DNA of 64,000 nt, from positions 183,276,045 to 183,340,044 of the forward strand of contig NC_135785.1 in NCBI RefSeq assembly GCF_051106095.1. Direction: 5' to 3'. The DNA comes from Pogona vitticeps (lineage: Eukaryota; Chordata; Lepidosauria; Squamata; Agamidae). Numbering within the stretch: position 1 is the first letter of the stretch; the number at the start of each line of letters is the position of its first letter. The position numbers and the translations under genes are program-made. A model generated the notes under the pieces. It saw only the letters and a list, made by a program, of their open reading frames with translations, was not told the origin of the DNA and did not search any database. This document shows positions 35,468 to 45,012 of this stretch, piece after piece.

Positions 35468-35916
35468 TAGAGATGGGATATTCATATTCGTATCCCAAGG
35501 AATATGAACACAAATATCAGCACTAGAGATGCACTTCCCCCTAGAACCGGCCGGTCCATTTATTACTCACCATGCAGCAGGCTCAGCCATCACTGTTCAT
35601 GTCATGCCAATCGTGGAAATAGCCTGGCCAGTGCTTCCTCACCTCTCCACACAGCCAACCGCTTAGCAGCTGAGCAGGAGAACTCATCATCCCGCCTCCT
35701 CACCGGAGTGGTTGGCTGTGTGTAGAGGCAGGAAAGCACAGGCTGGGCAACTTCCGTGATTGGTGCAATGCGAATGACAATAGCCCTGAGTGCCACACGC
35801 CGGGAAGTAAGTGGACCAGCTGGCTCTAGGGGGAGGGTCCAGTTTCCCCAGGCACCTCTGGTACCGATATCCATATTCATATCCTTCAGGATATGAATAT
35901 GAATACCTTATCTCTA
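35468..35916. mobile_element. hAT-like non-autonomous element, 449 bp
   Basis: The left end TAGAGATGGGATATTCATAT and the right end, reversed, TAGAGATAAGGTATTCATAT form a TIR of about 28 bp. Flanking 8-mers ATCTTGAG (35460-35467) and ATTTTGAA (35917-35924) differ by two transitions, so they fit an old 8-bp target duplication. The GATATNNATATTCATATCC motif recurs inside the right end. The middle is GC-rich and has no transposase. Confidence 0.75.
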
Positions 35917-35924
35917 ATTTTGAA

Positions 35925-36390
35925 GGATGGCTTACAGTCACCTAATTTTGGTAAAAGGAGGAAAAAATGTTCTATAAGTAGTACCTTCCTCACTGCTATC
36001 AAAGCCCAGGAATAATCTGGTGATCTTTGTGTCTATGAGAGAGGAGGAGATCTCTACACATAAAAAGCTTAACAGGTGAGCAAATACAGTTGGCTGTGAC
36101 TCTTTCCCATGCTAAGGAAAATGTCTTTGTTTAGGGATTTTATTTTATTTTATTCATACTGAACAGCGTTTGTCACTTGAGCAGTCCGATATGGGTCCGT
36201 CGGCATGCAGGTTTATCATCTCATCTTGTGTTTATGAGGTCCTGTTTTAAAATTTCAGCTTCAAAATGTGGATGACCGATGCCTTTCAATATCAATTACA
36301 AAAGCTTTTGAGTTTGCACCTTTTTGCACCTCTATAGCCCTCACAGCCATCATAGTCAGGCCGTGTGGAGAAGAGGATCTGCCACTGGTG
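35925..36390. other. Low-copy sequence, includes retrocopy 5' flank
   Basis: Nothing recognisable until roughly 36250, where sequence that may be the 5' UTR of the OTUD6B retrocopy begins. Confidence 0.35.
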
Positions 36391-37229
36391 ATGGCCAGAG
36401 AGGAAGATGAAGGAGACCAGCTGGAGTTGCTCACCAGGAGACAACACAAGGAAAAACATTGTCCCAAAGTACAGTACGATAAAAAGTGAAGAAAACGGCT
36501 CTTAGAAGATGCTTCCAAGCTGGAAGCTGAGTTGAAACAGAAACACAAAGAATGAAAAAAAGCTAAAGGAGATATTAGCTGCACAGAATAAAGAATATTC
36601 AGCAACTATAAATATTGAATATTTGGAGCTTGAGGACAAAGAAAAGAGTCAGCCTCCTAGAATATCAAAAATACAGAAAATGTGGCATTTAAAAAAGGAA
36701 ACCTTGTAGAAGAAGAGAAATAGAGGAAAGAAGAGTATAAGCTGAAATTGAAACAGGAACTTGGCATCTTGAAAACCAAAATTTTGCAAATTTTGACCAC
36801 AAGGTAATTGGAAACTAAGCAGATCCCATCTCATGCTCACTGCATGTAGAGAGTTATTGAGGATCAGCTCAAGGAACAACAAAACTCATTGATTCTAGCA
36901 ACTCTGCAGAATATGGGTGACTTCCTCTCATTTCTGATTGACACAAGTACAAGAGATTTGCACAGTAGAGGGGAATTTGAAAAATACTGTTACGACATCA
37001 CAAACACAGCTGCGTAGGGTGGACAGTTAGAACTAAGAGCTTTGTCACCTATCTTACAAAAGCCAATTGAAGTAGTTCAGATGTATTCATGTCCTAATAT
37101 TGTTGGTGCAGAATACAACGAGAAGCCAGTAATACAGTACTTGTATATATGAGACGTGCATATTGATTAGAAGAACATTATAATTCTGTAAAACCACTGC
37201 TGGATAAGACTACAGAAAATGATAGCTAA
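36391..37229 (+). pseudogene. OTUD6B: Processed pseudogene of OTUD6B (OTU deubiquitinase)
   Basis: The three frames together read like the OTUD6B protein without introns. An ATG at 36391 starts MAREEDEGDQLELLTRRQHK, followed by RKRLLEDASKLEAELKQKHK (N-terminal coiled coil), [75 protein letters not shown], and LEEHYNSVKPLLDKTTENDS then TAA at 37227-37229. In OTUD6B the catalytic block is QIPSDGHCMYKAIEDQLKE. Here Asp-Gly has become His-Ala, the Cys (36841-36843) survives, and the next-but-one codon is a stop. The C-terminal His (37176-37178) survives. Several other in-frame stops (for instance the TGA after KYDKK near 36487) and several frame changes occur. Total length is near that expected for a 290-residue protein. 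Lack of introns indicates a LINE-mediated retrocopy. No poly-A or target duplication was identified. It is not expected to make protein. Confidence 0.92.
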
Positions 37230-38216
37230 GACGAAGCATGATTCATCAGAAGACATTGTGGCATTTAAGTGGTTCCGGTAAAAGGTATTACTGAATGGGC
37301 ACTTTGTTTAGTAATCTCTTTCAAAGAATCCACAAACAATGAATGCCATTTAATGGAGGTCATCTAAGAATGCAGGTCACATTCCAAGTGTTCTGCCTGG
37401 ATGTGTATGCAAGAGAGGAGGAGACAAGAGGCAATTTTGTATTTGCCTGGAGGAAGGGACTTCTGTTGTGGCTGAGTAAGATGCAGTTGTTAGGCAGGGG
37501 GAGGGCAGCAGCTGTTGACATTGTACAGAGGATGTTTTTGGAAATGTGTGTCCAATGGCTTCGACCTGTCCACTTGTACATGTTTAAATAAGCACTTTAT
37601 CTCCCTTCAAAGGAAATAAATCCCATAAATCTCTTATATTTTCTGCTCTTCTGGGAACTGTGTCTGATAGCTACCCCTGGAGCATTCTTCTGCTTAGTAC
37701 TAGAGGTGTGAACACCATTTAGACCCTATTCAGGTGTTTTAAAGGGGTTAATCCAAAAGCATGAGTGAGAAAAGGAATCAGCCTCCACCCTCCTCCTTGA
37801 TACTGTTTCTATGCAAAAGACAGTTTGAAGAGGGACCAGTTACATGTGTAGCTTCCCCATCGGGTCAGGAACCCAGATTTTTCAAGATTCCCCAGTCACT
37901 TAGGAGAGCATAGCTGGCTGCCTCTTCTCCAGATTGTCCTCCTTCTCATGGACACAGCAGCACAGATGGGCTAGAAGTTTGCTCACTTTTGTAAACTAAC
38001 CTCTTTTTTCAAACACCTATATAGGGCATTAGTCTCCATTTCATTGCATTTTCCAAATCCCACCTGCATTCTTCTTATGCCCATTGTTCATTTGAATTGT
38101 AAAACTTTTTTTTTCTTAGACTGGAGTCCACATATATTCCGCCCTGGCTACACATTTTTAAACTGCACACATTTTTATACTTATATTTCAATGTAAGTAC
38201 TGTTTGTACACAGGTT
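37230..38216. other. Possible retrocopy 3' UTR, then low-copy sequence
   Basis: The first 100 or so bases after the OTUD6B stop may be its 3' UTR. The rest shows no recognisable gene or repeat. Confidence 0.35.
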
Positions 38217-38447
38217 TTTGATTGACTGGATTGTGTTTGTGAGAAACCTATATGTGGGACAGGAAGCAACAGTTAGAACTGGATATGGAACAACTGATTG
38301 GTTCAAAATTGGGAAAGGAGTACGACAAGGCTGTATATTGTCTCCCTTCTTATTTAACTTACATGTAGAATACATCATACAAAAGGCCGGACTGGAGGAA
38401 TCCCAAGCCAGAATTAAGATTGCCGGAAGAAATATCAACAACCTCAG
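38217..38447 (+). mobile_element. BovB LINE internal fragment
   Basis: It translates to RNLYVGQEATVRTGYGTTDW, then FKIGKGVRQGCILSPFLFNL and ARIKIAGRNINNLRY, which is BovB reverse transcriptase just before the YADD motif. It is truncated on both sides and stops abruptly where the L2 piece begins. Confidence 0.92.
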
Positions 38448-38818
38448 ATATGTCATGCCCCTCCAGTTTAGAGACCAAGCACATAATTTGGGTCTACCTC
38501 TGGACCTGGTTCTTTCTTGGGAGTCCCAGATTGCAGCCGTGTCCATTGCTTAGGCTAATTGCCCAACTTTGCCCCTATCTAGACAAGGACTCCTTCAGGA
38601 CTTTGGTGCAGGCCCTGGTCATCTCCCGGATCGACTACTGCAATACCCTCTACATGGGGCTCACCTTGAACCTGATCTGGAAACTTCAGCAGGTCCAGAA
38701 TGTGGCATACAGAATGGTGGTTGGTGCAAGTAAATTTGACCACATCACTCCAGTTCTGGCCTATCTCCACTGGTTTCCTGTGGCATCCTGGATCAGGTTC
38801 AATGTTTTAACACTCACA
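38448..38818 (+). mobile_element. L2-type LINE, left part, split by a later insertion
   Basis: It translates (with a frame change) to HNLGLPLDLVLSWESQIAAV, LVISRIDYCNTLYMGLTLNL, KLQQVQNVAYRMVVGASKFD and HITPVLAYLHWFPVASWIRF. This is the L2 RT C-terminal block. It is cut at NVLTLT, and its continuation YNALHGLGPCYLSERLSL is found at 41644, after the inserted retrotransposon. Confidence 0.9.
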
Positions 38819-41643
38819 GAAGTGAAAGACAAATTCTACGACGATCTGGCAGCTACTATCAAAAAGTCCCTGAAAGAGAGTCACTGTTCATTCTTGGAGA
38901 CTTTAATGCTAGAGTTGGTGCTGATCACAATTCTTGGCCCACTTGTCTAGGCCGTTTTGGCATTGGAAAGATGAACGAAAATGGCCAACGCTTACTGGAG
39001 TTTTGCTGTTACTATGGTCTCTGTGTCAGCAACACATTCTTTAATACGAAGCTGCAACACAGAGTTTCCTGGAGACATCCAAGATCCAAGCATTGGCATC
39101 AGCTCGATTTGATCCTCACTAGACGTTCTAGCCTTCCTAGTGTTACGATCACACGCAGCTACCAGAGTGCTGATTGCGATACTGATCACTCCCTGGTGTG
39201 TAGTAGAGTAAAACTGCGAACAAAGAAATTGTATCACATGAAAAAGGAAGGAAGACCACGTATTGACATCAACAAGACTCGCGATCAAAGAAAAGTGAAG
39301 GAATTTGCCCAAGCACTCGAGGAAACCCTTCCAGGTCCAGCTAATGTAAATGCACCTGAACGATGGGAACACTTCAAGAACACTGTCTACAACACTGCCT
39401 TGTCCACCTTCGGCAAGAAGACCAGAAAGATGGCTGACTGGTTCGAAGCCCATTCGGAGGAGTTAATGCCAGCCATTGAGGATAAGAGAAGAGCTCTAGC
39501 AGCATACAAAGCCTGTCCTAGCGAGTACAACCTGCAAGCTCTTCGAGCCGCTCGTAGCCAAGTCCAACAGGCTGCCAGGAGATGCTCCAATGACTACTGG
39601 CTTCAGCTTTCCTCTCAGATACAGATAGCAGCGGACACAGGTAACATCAAAGGAATGTATGATGGTATCAAGCAGGCCTTAGGTCCATTACAGAAGAAAT
39701 CTGCTCCCTTGAAGTCTACTACAGGTGTGATCATCCAGGACCGAGCACAGCAGATGGAACGCTGGGTGCAGCACTACTCCGAGCTATATTCCAGAAAGAA
39801 TGTAGTAACCGAAGAAGCATTAAATAACATTGAGTGCCTGCCTGTCTTGGAAGAGCTGGACAGCGAACCAACCCTAGCAGAAATAAATGCGGCCTTGGAT
39901 TCCCTCACCTCTGGCAAGGCACCTGGAAGGGACAACATCCCTGTTGAAGTGCTGAAATGCGGTAAGGAGATCATCATCACCGAACTGTATGAAATCTTTT
40001 GTCTCTGCTGGAGGGAAGGTGGAGTACCACAGGACATGAAGGATGCAAACATTGTCACGTTGTACAAGAACAAAGGTGACAGGGGTGACTGCAATAACTA
40101 CCGTGGTATCTCTCTTCTTAGCGTTGTAGGGAAGCTGCTTGCCCGTGTTGTGCTGAAGAGGCTCCAGGTGCTTGCAGACAGAGTCTATCCGGAATCACAG
40201 TGCGGATTTCGAGCAAATAGATCCACCACTGACATGGTATTCTCCCTCCGACAGTTGCAGGAGAAATGCAGGGAACAACAACAGCCACTCTTAGTGGCCT
40301 TCATAGACCTTACAAAAGCATTTGACTTGGTTAGCAGGGATGGCCTTTTCAAAATACTTCCCAAGATTGGATGTCCACCTCGTCTCCTTAACATCATCAG
40401 GTCCTTCCACGATGGAATGAAAGGCACTGTAGTTTTTGACGGCTCAACATCAGATCCCTTTGACATCCGAAGCGGAGTGAAACAGGGCTGTGTCCTCGCA
40501 CCAACACTTTTTGGGATCTTTTTTGCTGTCATGCTGAAGCATGCCTTTGGAACTGCAACAGAAGGTGTCTATCTCCGGACTAGATCAGATGGAAAGCTCT
40601 TTAATCTCTCTAGATTGAGAGCAAAGACCAAAGTCCAGCTGAAATGCATGAGGGACTTCCTCTTTGCAGACGATGCAGCCATTGTTGCCCACTCTGCTGA
40701 AGACCTCCAACAACTCATGAACCGTTTCAGCAAGGCCTGCCAAGACTTTGGACTAACAATCAGCCTGAAGAAAACACAAGTCATGGGCCAGGGTGTGGAC
40801 TCACCTCCCTCTATTACCATCTCCACACAAGAATTGGAGGTTGTTCATGACTTTGTGTACCTTGGCTCAACCATCTCTGACACCCTCTCTCTAGATGTCG
40901 AGCTGGATAAACGCATTGGGAAAGCAGCCACCATGTTCTCTAGACTCACAAAGAGAGTATGGCTCAATAAGAAACTGACAACACATACCAAGATCCAGGT
41001 CTATAGAGCCTGTGTCCTGAGCACACTCCTGTACTGCAGCGAGTCCTGGACCCTTTGTGCCCGGCAGGAGAGGAAGCTGAACACCTTCCATATGCGTTGC
41101 CTACGACGGATTTTTGGTATCACCTGGCAGGACAGAGTTCCAAATAGAGTAGTCCTAGAACGAGCTGGAATTTTCAGCATGCATACATTACTGAAACAGC
41201 GACGTCTACGCTGGCTTGGGCACGTTGTGAGAATGGCTGATGGTCGGATTCCAAAGGATCTCCTATATGGAGAATTAGTGCAGGGAAATCGCCCCAGAGG
41301 GAGACCACAGCTGCGATACAAGGATATCTGCAAGCGGGATCTGAAGGCCTTAGGAATAGACCTCAACAGATGGGAAACTCTGACATCTGATCGTTCAGCC
41401 TGGAGGCAGGCAGTGCATCACGGCCTCTCCCAATTTGAAGAGACCCTTGTCCAGCAGGCTGAGGCAAAGAGGAAGTCACAAAGGAAGCAAAACCAGGGAG
41501 CTGGACAGGGGACAGATTGGATTTGTCTCCAGTGTGGAAGGGATTGTCACTCTCGAATTGGCCTCCTCAGCCACACTAGACGCTGTTCCAAGTCCTCCAT
41601 ACAGAGCACGATACCATAGTCTTTCGAGACTGAAGGATGCCTA
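38819..41643 (+). mobile_element. Young non-LTR retrotransposon, 5'-truncated, inserted into L2
   Basis: This 2.8-kb insertion splits an L2. It starts inside the endonuclease coding region (EVKDKFYDDLAATIKK), loses one base near 38865, and then is open to the end. The 3' UTR is very short: TAGTCTTTCGAGACTGAAGG followed by ATGCC, with no poly-A. No target duplication longer than about 3 bp is visible. The protein (endonuclease, RT, C-terminal zinc finger, no RNase H) belongs with the RTE or Ingi/Vingi-like families by recollection. I cannot fix the clade. Confidence 0.88.
38971..41619 (+). CDS. Endonuclease/reverse transcriptase/zinc-finger polyprotein of a non-LTR retrotransposon
   Basis: 882 codons are uninterrupted, and the same frame is open for 35 more codons upstream to 38866, where LGDFNARVGADHNSW, the endonuclease LGDFN motif, is seen. 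The true start of the protein has been lost by 5' truncation, and the ATG at 38971 is only the first remaining Met. Visible parts: endonuclease C-terminus with HWHQLDLILT (41-50) and the TDH catalytic block (71-73); a linker with conserved Trp and Arg; RT motifs NYRGISLLSVVGK (376-388), FIDLTKAFD (444-452), SGVKQGCVLAPTLF (501-514), and polymerase FADD (565-568); YLGSTIS (630-636); SESWTL (690-695); a thumb with RLRWLGHVVRMADGRIPK; and a C-terminal zinc finger CX2C-X12-HX3C (C852, C855, H868, C872). All RT catalytic residues are present. The lack of stops against heavily broken neighbours indicates recent insertion. It would copy its own RNA in the nucleus by target-primed reverse transcription, but the missing endonuclease half makes this copy non-autonomous. 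Confidence 0.93.
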   Translation: MNENGQRLLEFCCYYGLCVSNTFFNTKLQHRVSWRHPRSKHWHQLDLILTRRSSLPSVTITRSYQSADCDTDHSLVCSRVKLRTKKLYHMKKEGRPRIDINKTRDQRKVKEFAQALEETLPGPANVNAPERWEHFKNTVYNTALSTFGKKTRKMADWFEAHSEELMPAIEDKRRALAAYKACPSEYNLQALRAARSQVQQAARRCSNDYWLQLSSQIQIAADTGNIKGMYDGIKQALGPLQKKSAPLKSTTGVIIQDRAQQMERWVQHYSELYSRKNVVTEEALNNIECLPVLEELDSEPTLAEINAALDSLTSGKAPGRDNIPVEVLKCGKEIIITELYEIFCLCWREGGVPQDMKDANIVTLYKNKGDRGDCNNYRGISLLSVVGKLLARVVLKRLQVLADRVYPESQCGFRANRSTTDMVFSLRQLQEKCREQQQPLLVAFIDLTKAFDLVSRDGLFKILPKIGCPPRLLNIIRSFHDGMKGTVVFDGSTSDPFDIRSGVKQGCVLAPTLFGIFFAVMLKHAFGTATEGVYLRTRSDGKLFNLSRLRAKTKVQLKCMRDFLFADDAAIVAHSAEDLQQLMNRFSKACQDFGLTISLKKTQVMGQGVDSPPSITISTQELEVVHDFVYLGSTISDTLSLDVELDKRIGKAATMFSRLTKRVWLNKKLTTHTKIQVYRACVLSTLLYCSESWTLCARQERKLNTFHMRCLRRIFGITWQDRVPNRVVLERAGIFSMHTLLKQRRLRWLGHVVRMADGRIPKDLLYGELVQGNRPRGRPQLRYKDICKRDLKALGIDLNRWETLTSDRSAWRQAVHHGLSQFEETLVQQAEAKRKSQRKQNQGAGQGTDWICLQCGRDCHSRIGLLSHTRRCSKSSIQSTIP

Positions 41644-42150
41644 CTACAATGCCCTCCATGGTTTGGGCCCATGTTATTTGTCAGAGCGTCTCTCCTTAAT
41701 GTCATCTGCCCAGCCTATAAGTTCATCCTAGTCTAGGCTCCTCCGGTGGTCACCCCGAGGGAGGCCCATAAATCCTCTACAAGAGACAGGGCCTTCTTTG
41801 CGGTGGCTCCAACTCTATGGAACCAGCTTCTGGAGGAGCTCCGCCTAGCTCCCTCCTTGTGGACTTTTAGGAAGCAATTAAAGACATTGGTTTTCAGGGA
41901 GGCTTTCCCCCACCGACCCCAACTGATCACCATCCTCCCTTTTTTCCCCTCTCCCCTCCTCTTCTTCTCTCCTCTCTTTTCCTCCATCCACTCAGAGATT
42001 AGTCGGTGCCACCTGTTGGGTTTTTAAGGGTTATTGTTGTCACTTTTAATAAATCTATTTACATTTTTGTCTTGTTTTGCAGATTACGAGTTGTAATCTG
42101 CCCAGAGTAGTGCTGTGACACTAATGGGAGTGAGATACAAATTAAATAAA
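41644..42150 (+). mobile_element. L2-type LINE, right part and 3' UTR
   Basis: It resumes the split L2: YNALHGLGPCYLSERLSL, then RDRAFFAVAPTLWNQLLEEL and LRLAPSLWTFRKQLKTLVFR, then a 3' UTR with GTTGTAATCTGCCCAGAGTA and an AAATAAACAAA tail. With 38448-38818 it makes one L2 copy interrupted by the insertion. Confidence 0.9.
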
Positions 42151-43417
42151 CAAAATATTTTGCCACTTTCAGGATTTTATCCGGTTCACATGTTAAAAAA
42201 TTTAATTCTCTGAAATTCATGAGGTGGTGCACATTTTGCCTCCCAACACATCTCATTTTTATTGACAAACAACAAAAATCTTCTCCAAAAATCTCCCCCC
42301 ACACACACACACACTTATATTAATAGTGATCTGAACTGCCTCCAGAACTGTGTCATGTGGTTTTAGCAAGAATGTGAATTTGCCAGGCTTATTTTTCTCT
42401 CTCCAACTTCCATATATTTTAGTTCCTTTAAAAAAATAAAATAAGGCATCGAATATATTGTTGTTAATATATGATGTGACCTTTGCCATTAGTGTATAGT
42501 GCAAAAAGGCAGTTGCTTATTCTGGTTTTTGTTGTCAATTTCCTTTTCATATCCCATTTAAAAAAAACACCAAGTCTCTGGAACAAAAGTGTTGCAGAGG
42601 GAAAGCAACAATATGTTCTGTGTCATCTCTGATAAGAGGGAGGAAGAAATAGTGAATATGTAAAAGGGATTCTCTGCTAATGACTGTGGGGTTCCACATG
42701 ACCTCAGTTCAGCACCACATTTGGTGACCGCAGGGTGCCTCCTTCCCAGCATATATGATCCCTTTGATATTTGATAGTCTCACACTTTGGTCAGTGTGCC
42801 AATTTTGGCTTCTGCAAAGAAAGGACTTCTGTAGTCTTTAATTTTACCATTGCCAGAGAATTGCTTTGCTACACAGAGTACCTTTTGAAGGAAAAATGGT
42901 TGTGTATGCCATTAGGCCCTGAGCCAGTGTCCCCTGTAAATCTGCTTCCTGGTTTCCTGCAGATGGTCTTAGGTCTGAAATTTCACTGAATAACAACATG
43001 TTCATCATCAAATTTATCTGGATTTATATAAACAAAAAACACTTGCACACACATGCAAACAGACACACATAGCTACAGTTATAAATCCTGTAGCTTACTG
43101 TATATGGTTTATAGAAAATATATATATAACTATATTAGTTTACATATTAGATTACTTGCCTTCACACATACACGTGTGTGTGTGCGTACACGTGCACATC
43201 CAGCAGTTGTCTTTTTTAAAAAAAGATAATTCTATCATTAAAGCATGGGGTGAGAACAAAGCTGGCAATATTTACTCTGGAGGCAGTGGGTCTACAAATC
43301 CTGAAATGCAAACCAGCATTCCAGATTTCAAATATACAACAGGCGAAACATTAACAGATTGTAGTTAACACATTCAACAAAACAATGATTTAGCAGCAAA
43401 ATCATTTAGGATGGTTT
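42151..43417. other. Low-copy sequence, small CA run
   Basis: No gene recognised. A (CA)n run lies at 42299-42314 and another alternating stretch near 43165-43195. Confidence 0.4.
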
Positions 43418-43427
43418 AGCATGGTGG

Positions 43428-43471
43428 TCCATGGGGTCAGGACGAGTTGGACACAACGAAACGACGAAACG
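43428..43471 (+). mobile_element. BovB micro-insertion, 44 bp, with target duplication
   Basis: Only the last 44 bases of BovB are present (TCCATGGGGTCAGGACGAGT through ACACAACGAAACGACGAAAC). They are bounded by a 10-bp duplication AGCATGGTGG at 43418-43427 and 43472-43481. This is an extreme 5' truncation. BovB ends at 11611, 45013 and 59076 share the CCATGGGGTCAC-GA pattern. Confidence 0.9.
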
Positions 43472-43481
43472 AGCATGGTGG

Positions 43482-44560
43482 TGTACCCTTCAGCATTGTT
43501 TAGTTAAACATTAAACAAGCTTTTGTATCATGTTATGTCTGTGCCTCATCAGTGGGCTTTCCTTATATCTAATACAGTATATGCTCTTCTGTCTAACCTT
43601 TTCTTTCCTGGGAATAAAGAGCTACTGTAGGATGCTCACATCACCAAATCCCTTAGGGATTCACTCAGAGGTAAAATACAGCATGACATAGACATAGCTC
43701 TTGGGCTCAAGTAAATTGGGCTGCAGTCTATAGGGTAAGGTCAAATGATATCTTAAACACATAACAATCAGTCTGAAATCTGCTATTCTTACTAGGCGTT
43801 TTCCCCTTTGCTAAATAATAGATGGAATTAGAATCCAAGCCTATCTTGTGGCAGATCATCCTTCCTCCCCCAAACAGTAAGATCCTACATGATTATACTT
43901 CAGCTACTGTTTACCAAAACAGAGGGGGGGAAAGCATATTCTAATTCTATAATTAGCCTAATACTATTAGCATGTTCCCAGCATGGGACCCTTGACTTGT
44001 TAGAGTACAAAGTCCATCATTCTTGATCATTGGGCACCATCAGAAAGGCTGACTTAATGTGCTTTATGACACTAGGATCTTCCTTCCCCTGTGCTGATGT
44101 GCCTGAAAGTCCACACAGATTTGACCCCTCCCCAAAAGTTTATCTTACTTTAGTCATATTAAGAGGCCCTTACTTCCCTGTATACTCACAGAGAATAGAG
44201 CTTATAAATGAATGTACACAAAAGAGATAGTGTGTTCTAAAACTCAGCGTACAGTAACAGAGTTTTATGAGGTGAGAATGAGATAATTACAGTACATGAA
44301 TGTTTGGACATTGGTTCCAGAAGGATGAATGTAATCTTGGCATGAATGTTTATTGACCTCTTTGTCTTTCCTGCGAAATGTGATTGTATGGTCTAAGCAA
44401 AGTAACTATAGACACGCCTTTCATGGATTGCTGCTTTGTCATGGCAAAGGGGCTTAAGTAATTCAGAGAAGCTATGGGCTATGTCATGCAGGGTCAACAA
44501 AGTCATAGTGGAGAATTCTGACTAAACACGACAGAAACAAAAGGCTTAAAGATATTCATG
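43482..44560. other. Low-copy sequence
   Basis: No gene or repeat recognised. Confidence 0.4.
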
Positions 44561-45012
44561 TTATTTATTTATTTACTTATTTAACTTATATGCTACCCCC
44601 TTTACCCAAAGGTCTCTGGCTTACAATAATTAAAATAAAATAAAAACATAATAAAAAGATAAACTAATTAAAATACAGTTAAAATAGATACACTAAAAAT
44701 TGACATCAGGACCCAAGGTTGATATTATTTCAGTTAAAAGCCTTCTGGAACAGGAACGTTTTGACCTCGCGCTGAAATGTCATCAGCATCGGCGCCGGAT
44801 GAATCTCAGTTGGGAGGGCATTCCTTAGTCTGGGGACAGCTGCCGAAAAGGCCCTTTGTCTGCAAGCCATTCCTCTTAGGGATGACTCTTTCAAAAGGCC
44901 CCCCCGGTTAGATCTTAACTGCCAAGTAAGCTCATATGGAAGGAGGAGGTCCTTCAGGTATCCAGGTTTCATATGAAGTTGGAAGATGAGCCCCTCAGGT
45001 CGGAAATCGTCC
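44561..45012 (-). mobile_element. L2-type LINE, 3' end
   Basis: The minus strand reads LDDFRPEGLIFQLHMKPGYL, DLLLPYELTWQLRSNRGGLL, and RQRAFSAAVPRLRNALPTEI, then LMTFQREVKTFLFQKAF. This is the L2 RT C-terminus, still open for 95 codons. The 3' UTR (reverse of CTTATATGCTACCCCCTTTA) leads into an AT-rich (AAATAAAT) tail at the left. The 5' side is abutted by a BovB. Confidence 0.85.
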
